NCBI RefSeq assembly: GCF_013377905.1
Contig: NZ_JABKAV010000032.1
Coordinates: 1 to 38,879 of the forward strand
Reading direction: 5' to 3'
DNA from: Hymenobacter terrestris
GTDB lineage: Bacteria > Bacteroidota > Bacteroidia > Cytophagales > Hymenobacteraceae
DNA length: 38,879 nucleotides
Shown: positions 1 through 7,989 of the stretch, piece after piece
Position numbering within the stretch: the first letter of the stretch is position 1
How the letters are laid out: each line of letters opens with the position of its first letter
The notes under the pieces: generated by a model
The model's input: only the letters and a program-made list of their open reading frames with translations
Told to the model about the DNA's origin: nothing
Databases searched by the model: none
Made by a program: the position numbers and the translations under genes

Positions 1-1341
1 GTTCTGCAGCCAGCCGCTGGCCGGGTTCTTCACCTGCACAATGTCTTCCGCCTGATGCAGGCCCTGCCACTCGGTTTTGGGGTTGCTGCCATCTACCGGC
101 TGGCTCCAGTTGAACTGCGGGTCGCGGCGGGGCATGAAGTTGCCGTGCCAGTAGGCAATAGTGCCTTTGCTATCGGCAAACACCGTGTTGTTCGAGGCAT
201 TGCCGTTCAGCTTCATCACCTGCTGAAAGCTGGCGTAGTCGGTGGCCTTGGTGCGCAGGTACGACTGCTCCAGGGCCGCTACCGGCGTGTCCATCATGCG
301 TACCGTCAGCCACTGGCCGTCGGGCTGCTGGCCTACTACCGGGCCGTGGTGAGTGTGGTAGGTGGTGAACTCGCGGGATTTGGTGGTGCCATCGGCGGCG
401 CGGTAGGCCACGCGCACGGGCTGCTGGCGCACGGGCCGCTGCTCGGCCCCGTAGCGGTAGGTATAGCGGCCATCGGGCTGCTGGGCTACGGTTTCGAGGT
501 ACTCATCCATCGAGTCGGCGTAGCTGGAGGTGTGCATCCAGCCGCAGTGCTCATTGAAGCCCTGATAGATGAAAAACTGCCCCCACGTAACGGCCCCGTA
601 GGCGTTCAGGCCGGCTTTGCTGGTCATCTGCACCTCGGGCCGGAAATAGAACGAGGTGTGCGGGTTGATGAGCAGCAGCGGATGGCCGCTGGCGCTGAGC
701 TGCGGCGCGATGGCAAAGCCATTGGAGCCCAGCGAAGAACGGTCCAGCAGGTCCTCTTTGGTAGGCAGCTGCGGGGGCTGCCAGCCAGTGCCGGGGGCCA
801 GCTGCCGACTGTAAAAAGCCTTCAGGCGCTCTACCGGCACCACGCTTACATTGCCCCCAATGCTGCCTTCCGAAAACAGCAGTGGCATCCAGGGCTGGAA
901 GCGGCGCAGCAGTTGGGGTTTGGTTTGGGGGTGGGTATGCAGGTAGTAGTTGGTGCCGTCGGCGAAGGCCTGCAGCAGCTGCCGCATCCAGTTGGGGCTT
1001 TTCTGGTAGAGCGCAATGGCCTGGGTGCTGTCCATGAACAGGCGGGCGCGTAGGTCGTGGTAGAGGGCGCTTTCACCCTCCACCTCGGCCCGGCGGCCCA
1101 GCGCATCAAGGTAGTTGGCTTCCACGCGCGCGAAATCATCCTCGCACTGGGCGTAGAGCAGGCCGAACACGGCATCAGCATCAGTCTGGCCACTAACGTG
1201 GGGTACGCCCCAGGTGTCGCGGGTGATGGTTACCTGCTTGGCCTGGCGCTGCCAGCGGGCAATTTCGGCGGACTGAAAGGCCTGGGCCCGCGCCCCGAAG
1301 GCGCTCAGCAGCAGGAGGGAGGCAAGGATGGGAAGGCGCAT
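1..1341 (-). CDS. Penicillin acylase family protein (Ntn hydrolase), 3' end outside window
   Basis: Secreted or periplasmic amidohydrolase of the penicillin/acyl-homoserine-lactone acylase family, which cleaves amide-linked acyl groups after self-processing into alpha and beta chains. The first 447 codons are present and the gene runs off the left edge. Residues 1-19 form a signal peptide (hydrophobic LASLLLLSAF, then ARA before the likely cut). An N-terminal motif RDTWGVPHV lies near 41-49, and SLGSNGFAI places the predicted N-terminal nucleophile at Ser206 after Gly205. The Asn-Thr stretch LINPHTSF follows, as usual in the family. The start at 1341 is chosen because it gives the signal peptide. 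The gene is divergent from the MscS gene with 98 bp between starts. The true substrate cannot be told from sequence; many Bacteroidota homologues have no known substrate. Confidence 0.88.
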   Translation of the reverse strand, partial: MRLPILASLLLLSAFGARAQAFQSAEIARWQRQAKQVTITRDTWGVPHVSGQTDADAVFGLLYAQCEDDFARVEANYLDALGRRAEVEGESALYHDLRARLFMDSTQAIALYQKSPNWMRQLLQAFADGTNYYLHTHPQTKPQLLRRFQPWMPLLFSEGSIGGNVSVVPVERLKAFYSRQLAPGTGWQPPQLPTKEDLLDRSSLGSNGFAIAPQLSASGHPLLLINPHTSFYFRPEVQMTSKAGLNAYGAVTWGQFFIYQGFNEHCGWMHTSSYADSMDEYLETVAQQPDGRYTYRYGAEQRPVRQQPVRVAYRAADGTTKSREFTTYHTHHGPVVGQQPDGQWLTVRMMDTPVAALEQSYLRTKATDYASFQQVMKLNGNASNNTVFADSKGTIAYWHGNFMPRRDPQFNWSQPVDGSNPKTEWQGLHQAEDIVQVKNPASGWLQN

Positions 1342-1439
1342 GGGTGCAAGATAAGCGCCTGCCGTTAGTTCCTGCCCTCGCCAACCAACAACCAACACCC
1401 TCGTACAAACATTACGCTCAACTTAAACCCTCCATCTGT

Positions 1440-2390
1440 ATGGCCGACGAATTCAGCCAAGTGCTCAATAGGTATTGGGAACAACTCCTCTATATGCTAC
1501 CGCGGCTGCTGATTGCGGCCGTTGTAATGGGGGTAGTGTGGGTGGGGGCCAGTCGATTGCGCACCTGGCTGGCAGCCAAGCTCAGCACCCACTCCGATGA
1601 CCCGCTGCTAACCGACTTCCTGACCCAGGTGGGCCGCTGGGTGCTGGTACTGGTGGGGCTGGTGGTGGCGCTCAATATCCTGGGCTTTTCGGGCGTGGTA
1701 GGCGGTATTCTGGGGGCGGCGGGCCTGTCGGCTTTCGTGGTGGGTTTCGCCTTCAAGGATATTGCCGAGAACTTCCTGGCTGGCATCATTCTGGCCTTTA
1801 ATCGTCCTTTTGGGGTCAACGACACGGTGAAGATTCAGGACATGTTCGGGCAGATAACCAAGCTCAACCTGCGCACCACCGAAATGGATACCTTCGACGG
1901 CCGCGACATCTCTATTCCCAATGCCATTGTGCTCAAGGAGCCGCTCATCAACTATACCCGCGACGGCTACATCCGCCAGGAATTTATTGTAGGCGTTGAT
2001 TATGATGACGATGTGGCCGCCGCTATTGCCCTGATTTTGGAACAGGTGCGCCAGGAGCCGGAAGTGTTAACCGAACGCGAGCCATTTGCCATTGTCGATG
2101 AGCTGGCGGCCAGCACTGTAAACCTCAAAGTGTTCTTCTGGACCAACACCGACGATTACCGCCGGGCTACGCTGGAGCTGCGGAGCCGGGTAATGAACCG
2201 GGTGAAAAAGGCCCTCATGGCCGGCGGCTACGCCCTGCCACCCGATATTCTGGAGTTGCGACTGCCCACTAAAATGCCGGCCATACCTATTCAAGTGGCC
2301 ATGGCCGAGCCCGGCACGCTCGCCGACCCGCCCGACGACCCCAAAAAGCCCGCTGCTGCGCCAGCCAATACCGGACTGGGCCCTAGCTAA
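1440..2390 (+). CDS. Mechanosensitive ion channel, MscS family
   Basis: Small-conductance mechanosensitive channel of the inner membrane, opening under osmotic downshock. From the ATG at 1440 the protein has 316 residues. Hydrophobic helices lie near 16-38, 64-83 and 88-121; the last carries the Gly/Ala-rich pore-helix pattern (GAAGLSAFVVGFAFKDIAENF) followed by NRPF, typical of MscS TM3. A beta domain (IQDMFGQITKLNLRTTEM) and the alpha/beta C-terminal domain follow, ending in a Pro/Ala-rich tail. The frame stays open upstream to 1344, but the extra residues have no helix or homology look, so 1440 is preferred. It is first of three same-strand membrane genes with gaps of 29 and 34 bp, which suggests one transcript. 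Confidence 0.9.
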   Translation: MADEFSQVLNRYWEQLLYMLPRLLIAAVVMGVVWVGASRLRTWLAAKLSTHSDDPLLTDFLTQVGRWVLVLVGLVVALNILGFSGVVGGILGAAGLSAFVVGFAFKDIAENFLAGIILAFNRPFGVNDTVKIQDMFGQITKLNLRTTEMDTFDGRDISIPNAIVLKEPLINYTRDGYIRQEFIVGVDYDDDVAAAIALILEQVRQEPEVLTEREPFAIVDELAASTVNLKVFFWTNTDDYRRATLELRSRVMNRVKKALMAGGYALPPDILELRLPTKMPAIPIQVAMAEPGTLADPPDDPKKPAAAPANTGLGPS

Positions 2391-2419
2391 GCCAACGGTT
2401 TTAATTCAGAAAGTATAGC

Positions 2420-2938
2420 ATGGAAAAAATCTTCTTCTCTAACTGGGAAAACATCATCCGGCTGCTCATTACCGGGGTGTTGGCCTATGTGGGGCTGTTA
2501 CTGTTGCTGCGGACCTCGGGCAAGCGTACGCTGTCGAAAATGAATGCCTTCGACCTGATTGTAACGGTGGCCCTTGGTTCGACACTGGCTTCTACGCTGC
2601 TCAACAAAAGCGTGCCCCTGCTCGAAGGACTACTGGGCATGGCCCTGCTCATTGGCCTTCAATTCGTGATTACCTGGTTGGCAGTGCGCTTTAAAGCCGT
2701 TGACCGGCTGGTGAAGGCTGAGCCCTCGCTGCTCGTGTACGAAGGTCATGTGTTGCCAGACGCCATGCGGCAGCAGCGCATTACGGAAGGCGAAATACTA
2801 ACTGCTCTGCGCGAGAATGGCATCAACTCCCTCAGCGAGGCCGCTGCGGTAGTGCTCGAAAACAACGGTACCCTTACGGTGCTTGATAGCATCAGCCACG
2901 GGGTCAAATCGGCCTTAAACGACGTGCCAAGGGCATAA
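2420..2938 (+). CDS. DUF421 family membrane protein (YetF/YcaP-like)
   Basis: 172-residue membrane protein of the DUF421 (YetF) family, whose biochemical role is not established. Two or three N-terminal helices (about 13-32, 41-60 and 66-86) include the family signature RTSGKRTLSKMNAFDLIVTV around 31-50. A soluble alpha/beta domain follows, with EPSLLVYEGHVL near 101-112 and the INSLSEAAAVVLENNGTL segment at 137-154. Length and order of parts match the family. It begins 29 bp after the MscS stop and ends 34 bp before the DUF2254 gene. The three neighbours may form an envelope-stress or osmotic unit; that is inference from spacing only. Confidence 0.88.
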   Translation: MEKIFFSNWENIIRLLITGVLAYVGLLLLLRTSGKRTLSKMNAFDLIVTVALGSTLASTLLNKSVPLLEGLLGMALLIGLQFVITWLAVRFKAVDRLVKAEPSLLVYEGHVLPDAMRQQRITEGEILTALRENGINSLSEAAAVVLENNGTLTVLDSISHGVKSALNDVPRA

Positions 2939-2972
2939 CTGCCGGTATGGTCGTCCTCCTTTTCGCTTTCCT

Positions 2973-4322
2973 ATGAACAGACTGAAGACCTGGTGGCTGG
3001 GCATCAACTCGAGCCTGTGGTTTGTGCCGGCCCTGATGGTGTTGGGGGCCTTGGTGCTGGCCTATGCGCTGGTGCTGCTCGATGCCGGCACCAGTAACAA
3101 ATGGACTGACAACTATCCGCTGCTGTTTGGCGCCGGAGCCGATGGTGCCCGCGGGATGCTTTCGGCCATTGCCAGCTCGGCCATCACGGTGGCGGCCCTC
3201 ATTTTCTCGCTCACACTCTCCACGCTGGCTACCGTTTCGGGTCAGTACACTTCGCGCATCCTGCGCAACTTCATGCGCGACCGGGCCAACCAGGTGGTAA
3301 TGGGGTTTTTCGTGAGCATTTTCGTGTATTGCCTGGTGGTGTTGCGCACTGTGCGGGGCGGCGACGAAAGCGGGTTTATCCCGCCGCTGGCCGTGTCGTT
3401 TGCTCTGCTCATGGCACTGGTGAGCATTGGAATGCTGATATTCTTTATCCACCATATTGCTACCTCCATTCAGGCCGCCAACATTATTGCCAGAGCTGCC
3501 GAGGAAACCATTGCCGGTATGACGCGCATTTTTCCCCGGCAAGTAGGGGAGGAGGCCGGAGATGAAGCCGAGGAGCGGCTGCGCACCGCCGACCTTCACT
3601 GGCATGTGGTAATGGCCGACGCCAGCGGCTATGTGCAGGGAGTAGCCAGCAACGAATTGCTGGACTTTGCGGGACAACAGAACGCAGTGGTGCGCCTCGA
3701 ACACCGCCTCGGCGGCTTTATAACCTTGGATACGCCCCTGCTTTCGGTAGCCTATTACGACTCGGGGCGGCCGCCCACCGAGGAGGAGGAAAGTAAACTT
3801 AATGGCCATTTCTCCATTGACACGCAGCGCAGCATCAACCAGCAGGATGTAGCGTTCGGCTTTCGTCAGATTGTAGATATTGCCCTCAAGGCCCTCTCGC
3901 CGGGTATCAACGACACTACCACGGCCATTATGTGCATCGACCGGCTGGGGGCCATGCTTGCGTTTTTGGCCAACCGCGCACTGGACCAGCCCCTGCGTGC
4001 TGCCGACGGCCAAGTACGCGTTATCGCCCGCACCCGCGACTTCAACGACTTCGTATGCCTGGCTTTCGACCAGATACGCAGTAACGGCGACGATAATGTG
4101 GCCGTTCTACTGCGCCTGCTGTCGGCCATTCAAACCGTGGCCCGGCGTACCGGCTCCTATGCCCGCCGCCAGAGCCTGCGCAAGCAATGCGACCTGATTG
4201 AGGACGCCACCGACACTATACTGACCCGCGAGTACGAGCAAAACCAGGTCCGTTACCGGCTGATGGAAGTGCGGGCTTTTCTGGCCCAGGCCCTGCTGCC
4301 ACAGGTACCCCTGGTGTCATAG
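2973..4322 (+). CDS. DUF2254 family membrane protein
   Basis: 449-residue inner-membrane protein of the DUF2254 family, function unknown. Four hydrophobic segments lie near 15-38, 66-88, 108-125 and 135-158. The signatures GMLSAIASSAITVAALIFS and SGQYTSRILRNFMRD are characteristic. After residue about 190 the protein is soluble, including the conserved ALSPGINDTTTAIMCIDRL (about 307-325), then helical repeats to the end. It is the last gene of the presumed mscS-DUF421-DUF2254 operon and is followed by a hairpin terminator at 4374-4405. An overlapping long frame on the opposite strand (2904-4013) is a codon-bias shadow. Confidence 0.87.
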   Translation: MNRLKTWWLGINSSLWFVPALMVLGALVLAYALVLLDAGTSNKWTDNYPLLFGAGADGARGMLSAIASSAITVAALIFSLTLSTLATVSGQYTSRILRNFMRDRANQVVMGFFVSIFVYCLVVLRTVRGGDESGFIPPLAVSFALLMALVSIGMLIFFIHHIATSIQAANIIARAAEETIAGMTRIFPRQVGEEAGDEAEERLRTADLHWHVVMADASGYVQGVASNELLDFAGQQNAVVRLEHRLGGFITLDTPLLSVAYYDSGRPPTEEEESKLNGHFSIDTQRSINQQDVAFGFRQIVDIALKALSPGINDTTTAIMCIDRLGAMLAFLANRALDQPLRAADGQVRVIARTRDFNDFVCLAFDQIRSNGDDNVAVLLRLLSAIQTVARRTGSYARRQSLRKQCDLIEDATDTILTREYEQNQVRYRLMEVRAFLAQALLPQVPLVS

Positions 4323-4373
4323 GAGCGAGCGGTAATATGCTATTTGCCTTTCGTGGGCTCACCAGAAAAAGTA

Positions 4374-4405
4374 AAAGCCTCCACCGATACATCGGGGGAG
4401 GCTTT
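4374..4405. terminator. Bidirectional intrinsic terminator between convergent genes
   Basis: AAAGCCTCC pairs with GGAGGCTTT, with an inner CCGAT/ATCGG helix and one A/G mismatch between. It lies between the DUF2254 gene and the iscA-like gene. The minus-strand reading exits into a T-rich run (TTTTACTTTTT), so it is best for the iscA-like transcript; the plus-strand exit (TTTC) is weaker. Confidence 0.75.
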
Positions 4406-4470
4406 CAAAATTGGCAAATCAGCGTTTGAAACTAAGCCAGCAACTGATAACTGTCAGCCAGAAACGTGAA

Positions 4471-4824
4471 TTATGCCGAGAACGAAGAGCCGCAGCCGCA
4501 GGTGCTTTTGGCTTGGGGGTTGCTGAAGATGAAGCCGCGGGCATTGAGACCATCCTGGAAATCGACTTCCATGCCCAATACATACATAGCATGCTTTTTA
4601 TCCATGATGAGCAGCACACCATCGATGTCGAAGGTTTCGTCCTGATCCTTGGGCTTGTCAAAACCCAGCAGGTAACTCATGCCCGAGCAGCCGCCGCCCT
4701 GCACGCCTACCCGCAGGCCATATTCGCCGGGTACAGCCTTCTCAACGAGAATATTGCGAACCTCCTCCAGGGCGCGAGGAGTGAGGGTGATGGGAGCAAG
4801 TTTGGTGGAAACGGCCGTTGCCAT
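4471..4824 (-). CDS. IscA/HesB-type iron-sulfur cluster assembly protein
   Basis: 117-residue A-type carrier that holds and passes Fe-S clusters to apoproteins in the cytoplasm. The fold is complete. The three conserved cysteines are all present: Cys46 in GGGCSGMSY and Cys109/Cys111 in TCGCGSS. The family segment MDKKHAMYVLGMEVDFQDGL lies at about 75-94 and GFIFSNPQA at 97-105. Start at 4824 gives the normal N-terminus just ahead of ITLTPRALEEV. No other isc or suf gene is adjacent, so it is a stand-alone copy; ErpA, IscA and SufA roles cannot be separated here. A -7 box exactly matching the Bacteroidota consensus lies 29 bp upstream. Confidence 0.93.
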   Translation of the reverse strand: MATAVSTKLAPITLTPRALEEVRNILVEKAVPGEYGLRVGVQGGGCSGMSYLLGFDKPKDQDETFDIDGVLLIMDKKHAMYVLGMEVDFQDGLNARGFIFSNPQAKSTCGCGSSFSA

Positions 4825-4853
4825 AATGCGTTCGGTTTAGAAGAAGTAGAGTG

Positions 4854-4885
4854 CAAAGATACAACGCCGTCGGTAGTCGGGCAGA
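4854..4885 (-). promoter_or_regulatory. Bacteroidota-type promoter for the iscA-like gene
   Basis: On the minus strand TCTG (4885-4882) is followed by 20 bp and TATCTTTG (4861-4854). The -7 box fits TAnnTTTG exactly and the -33 box matches TTTG at 3 of 4 positions. It ends about 29 bp before the start codon. Confidence 0.55.
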
Positions 4886-4951
4886 AGTCCCGGCCAAAAC
4901 ATCCCGGCCCATCAGGCGGCAGGAGGGCGGCGTTTGAGGCTACAACAGCGG

Positions 4952-4982
4952 CTTGGCCCTGCCGGTTCACGCCTTATCTTTA
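4952..4982 (+). promoter_or_regulatory. Possible promoter for the gene at 5044
   Basis: CTTG (4952-4955), 19 bp, then TATCTTTA (4975-4982). Each box differs from the Bacteroidota consensus (TTTG and TAnnTTTG) at one base, and the spacing is ideal. It leaves a leader of roughly 50-60 bases before the ATG at 5044. Confidence 0.42.
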
Positions 4983-5043
4983 CCTGCGCAACGAGCCCCT
5001 CCCTTCTGGCCCGGCCCGCCGTTTGCTCCACCTATCTGCCCGC

Positions 5044-5583
5044 ATGGACACTACCGCGTATATCTTCGACCTACTCAAAATTATTCTGCCGGCCCTCATT
5101 GTAGCCGGTGCCATCTATCTGCTGTTCCAGCAATTTCTGGAGCGCGAGCAGCAGCGCCGCCTGCTCGAAATGCGCCTGGAGGCCAGCAAAGCCACCTTGC
5201 CGCTACGCCTGCAGGCGCTGGAGCGCGTTACGTTGCTGCTGGAGCGCCTCAGCCCCCAAAATCTGCTCATTCGGGTGAGCAGCGCCAACCTACCGGCCGC
5301 CGATTACCACCGGCTGCTGCTCCAGGAAATTCGGGCCGAAGTGGAGCACAACCTCAGTCAGCAACTCTACATGCAGCCCGAAACCTGGGCGGCCGTGCGG
5401 CAGGCTCAGAACACTGTTAGCAACCTCATCAGCAGCCAGTTTCAGAAGCTGCCCAACCCCGCCGAAGCCCGCGGCTCCGAGCTGGCGCGCCGCATCCTTG
5501 AAACCATGATGAATGATCAGCTTCCCGACCCTACTGCCGCTGCTATTCTGGCGGTAAAGCGCGAGGCAGTAGCCATGTTTTAG
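5044..5583 (+). CDS. Membrane-anchored protein of unknown function
   Basis: 179 residues from the ATG at 5044. One N-terminal membrane helix (about 10-28, IILPALIVAGAIYLLFQQF) is followed by a charged, strongly helical cytoplasmic part. This has a likely coiled coil at about 30-75 (EREQQRRLLEMRLEASKATL, then LQALERVTLLLERLSPQNLL) and a second helical domain ending in LAVKREAVAMF. The pattern resembles a conserved unknown found in Bacteroidota, possibly the one labelled DUF7935, but I cannot confirm that. The frame is open from 4411, but that part lies over the iscA-like gene on the other strand and is a shadow; the promoter at 4952-4982 supports the later start. Confidence 0.8.
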   Translation: MDTTAYIFDLLKIILPALIVAGAIYLLFQQFLEREQQRRLLEMRLEASKATLPLRLQALERVTLLLERLSPQNLLIRVSSANLPAADYHRLLLQEIRAEVEHNLSQQLYMQPETWAAVRQAQNTVSNLISSQFQKLPNPAEARGSELARRILETMMNDQLPDPTAAAILAVKREAVAMF

Positions 5584-6145
5584 GTGAGGCATTTGGTTAC
5601 TCAGTTGGTAAAAAGAATGTATCCTGAGCCCGGGAGGGGTTGTGGCCATGTTTATTCAGGACTTAGTTATTTGTGGGTGGCAGCGCCGGGATAAGTGGTT
5701 TAGCCAAGAACTGCCGCAGATAGGACGCCTAATGCTGTTGATGAGCCCGAAATATAGTCTGGCCCATATGGCGGGCGAACTGGCGCGGTAACATTCGGGC
5801 TGAATAACAACAAGCGAAATGGTTGCGCCTGCGCCTGCCGGCACTAGTATTTCCCGGCTTCGGTTAACTGTTCGAAACTGCGAGGAATTCCTCTGCCAGT
5901 GCACGCGGGTAGTAGCTTTCACGAGGTGTGTAAGGCCTGGCAAGAAAATGTTTGGCAGAGAATATCAGGCGGAGGGCCGCAGAGTATCTTTACCTCACTA
6001 GCCTTTACTTACTCGCGGACTACAGCCACTTATCTGCCCCAGCCTGGCGTTGCGGTTGCTTGCTGATTCGGGAAGTTTTTTACTGACCCGGACTTTACCA
6101 CGGCTTCATTACTGCCCGCCAATTTTACGTCTACAATTTTCCTTC
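5584..6145. other. 562-bp gap without a recognisable gene
   Basis: No convincing gene is seen. Two medium frames overlap head to head here (5656-5943 minus, 5819-6001 plus), but neither shows a domain, membrane helix or normal start context. GC is lower than in the flanks (about 5640-5960), which could mark decayed DNA. A box TATCTTTA at 5985-5992 resembles a -7 element for the PAS gene at 6146, but no -33 box is correctly placed. Confidence 0.4.
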
Positions 6146-7468
6146 ATGGCCGATTCTCTTGCTTCCGTCGATTTTCAAGGTCTGTTTCGGACGCTGCCGG
6201 GTGCCTACCTGTTACTGTCCCCCGATGGCACCATCCTCGACAACTCCGACGAGCACGTGGCCGTGTCGATGCTGCCCCGCGAGCAGGCGGTAGGCCGCTA
6301 TATTTTCGATGCCTACCCCGGCGACCCCCAAAGCCAGGCCGATCTGCTGGCCTCGCACGAGGCGGTGCGGCGTACCTTGCGGGTTCATGTGATGCCGCTG
6401 CTGCGCTACGATATTGCGCGGCCCGCCGCGCAGGGTGGCGGCACCGAGGAGCGGTACTGGCAGATTTCCCACCATCCCCAGCTCGACGCCCACGGCGAGC
6501 TGCGCTACATCCTGCAAGCGTCGGAGGACGTGACCGAGGCCATACTGGCCGCCCGCCACGCCGCCGAGGTACAGCGCGAACTCAACGAGGCCACCGAGCG
6601 CAACCGCTTTGTCCTCGAAAGCCTGCCTACACTGGTATGGACCACCCAGCCCGACGGCACCGCCGAATTTTTCAACGCCCGCTGGACTGATTTCACCGGC
6701 CGCTCCCTGGCCGATACCCTGGGTTGGGGCTGGGTGGCCGACCTACACCCCGACGACGTGGCCCCCACCACCGCCCGCTGGGAAACCGCCCGTCAGCAGG
6801 GCAGTTCTTACCAGGCCGAGTACCGTATGCGGCGGCGCGACGGCAGCTACCGCTGGCACCTGGCCACGGGTGTACCACGCCTTGGGCCCGACGGTCAGAT
6901 TCAAATGTGGGTGGGCTGCAATGCCGACATCCATGAGCAAAAGCTTATGGTAACAGAGCTGTTGGAAGCCAATGAGCAGCAGGCCCTGCTCTCGGACCAG
7001 GCCTACGAACAGTACCAGCGGGCCCAGCAGCAGCGGCAAATTCTGCTGGACCTCTTTGCCGATGCCCCGGCCATGATTAGTGTGGTTCGCGGACCTGACC
7101 ACCGCTACGAGTTTGCCAACACTCGCTTTAAGGAGTCGGTGGGCCAGCAAGACCTGGTGGGAAAAACCGTGGCCGAAGTGTTTCCCGAAATTGTGAGTCA
7201 GGGCATAATTGCCATACTCGATGGTGTGTTTCGCACCGGTGAGCCCATGGTAGGTAATGAGCTGTTGGTGCAGCTGGCCGGCCCCGACGGCCAGTTACGC
7301 GACTGCTACTTCAACTTTTTCTACCAGCGCTTTGAGGAAAACGGCCAGCCGGCTGGTATTACGGCCTATGCCTACGATGTGACTGAGCTGGTGCGCACCC
7401 GCCAAGCCCTGGAGCAACTCCGCGGCCGAATGTCGGACGCCCCCACCGATAGCGAGTTGGCTTTTTAG
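6146..7468 (+). CDS. Triple PAS-domain protein without output domain
   Basis: 440 residues from the ATG at 6146. Three PAS domains are seen. PAS1 covers about 10-150 (LFRTLPGAYLLLSPDGTILD). PAS2 plus PAC covers about 155-265 (LPTLVWTTQPDGTAEFFNARW, then YRMRRRDGSYRWHLATG); it is the canonical PAS-3 type. PAS3 covers about 305-425 (DAPAMISVVRGPDHRYEFAN). A helical linker at 265-305 joins the last two. The chain stops about 25 residues after PAS3, just where a HisKA/HATPase module would normally start; no kinase, cyclase or DNA-binding domain follows. It is soluble with no membrane helix. The next gene, 51 bp on, encodes a CZB-like small protein, so the two probably work together as a sensor. 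The upstream in-frame extension from 6050 is rejected as unlike the family. Confidence 0.85.
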   Translation: MADSLASVDFQGLFRTLPGAYLLLSPDGTILDNSDEHVAVSMLPREQAVGRYIFDAYPGDPQSQADLLASHEAVRRTLRVHVMPLLRYDIARPAAQGGGTEERYWQISHHPQLDAHGELRYILQASEDVTEAILAARHAAEVQRELNEATERNRFVLESLPTLVWTTQPDGTAEFFNARWTDFTGRSLADTLGWGWVADLHPDDVAPTTARWETARQQGSSYQAEYRMRRRDGSYRWHLATGVPRLGPDGQIQMWVGCNADIHEQKLMVTELLEANEQQALLSDQAYEQYQRAQQQRQILLDLFADAPAMISVVRGPDHRYEFANTRFKESVGQQDLVGKTVAEVFPEIVSQGIIAILDGVFRTGEPMVGNELLVQLAGPDGQLRDCYFNFFYQRFEENGQPAGITAYAYDVTELVRTRQALEQLRGRMSDAPTDSELAF

Positions 7469-7519
7469 GCAAAGACCTGCCCGTGCTTCCTCATCTACCC
7501 GCTTTCTGTAATTCCTGGC

Positions 7520-7870
7520 ATGCCTCTCTCTTCTTTCGACTTTCAACAGGCCCGCGTTAAGCAGGTACTTTTTAAGTCGCGGCTGCGCTCGGTGCTCTAC
7601 GGGGTGCGCGAAGCTGAGCCGGCCCTGTTTACGTACGCCGAAAACCCGCTGGGCCAGTGGATTCAGATGGTTTTAAAGCCCGAATTGGGCAGTCAGCCCG
7701 CCGTGCAGGAACTGGAAAACACCCTGCAGCAAATGCTGGGTACCAGCTTCGAGCTGGCCAACCGCTACCAGCGCGGCCTCATCGAGGAGGCCCGCGCCGG
7801 CCTCGACCAGATTAACACCTTCGCCGACCAGATCGAAAACCAGTTGCTTTCACTGGAAAGCCACCTGTAA
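7520..7870 (+). CDS. Small CZB-like helical protein lacking the zinc ligands
   Basis: 116 residues, predicted all-helical and cytoplasmic. By eye it aligns with the chemoreceptor zinc-binding (CZB) domain. The helix pattern xDHxxWK of CZB reads VKQVLFKSRL here (about 15-24), the core CrLGkW reads NPLGQWI (about 44-50), and the HxxxH helix reads LQQML (about 70-74). All four metal ligands (His, Cys, His, His) would be Gln, Asn, Leu and Leu. The surrounding hydrophobic and Gly-x-Trp positions are kept. It follows the PAS protein by 51 bp and probably shares its transcript. The family call is inference; the gene itself is well supported by size, spacing and codon use. Confidence 0.72.
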   Translation: MPLSSFDFQQARVKQVLFKSRLRSVLYGVREAEPALFTYAENPLGQWIQMVLKPELGSQPAVQELENTLQQMLGTSFELANRYQRGLIEEARAGLDQINTFADQIENQLLSLESHL

Positions 7871-7921
7871 CCCAAACCCCAGCGGCTGTTTGAACGAAGG
7901 CACTGTACAGCTTCAGTAGGA

Positions 7922-7962
7922 TGTAGAGCTCGGACTGTTTTTGAGTCCAGCTTCGCGTTACA
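7922..7962. repeat. Imperfect inverted repeat between convergent genes
   Basis: TGTAGAGCTCGGACT and AGTCCAGCTTCGCGTTACA form an imperfect hairpin (AGTCC/GGACT inner stem, outer TGTA/TACA). It resembles the GATGTAGCG...CGCTACATC palindrome at 38746-38837. It may act as a terminator between the CZB-like gene and bshA, though it lacks a good T run. Confidence 0.45.
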
Positions 7963-7989
7963 GGCTCACGGCCTTCTTTTGCGTAAATT

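Noticed and set aside
2904..4013. A 369-codon minus-strand frame opposite the DUF2254 gene
   Set aside because: Mirror of a typical membrane-protein gene; composition (His/Gln/Arg/Gly) is that of an antisense shadow.
4411..5043. Upstream in-frame extension of the gene at 5044
   Set aside because: It runs antisense over the IscA-like gene; the membrane helix and a promoter favour the start at 5044.
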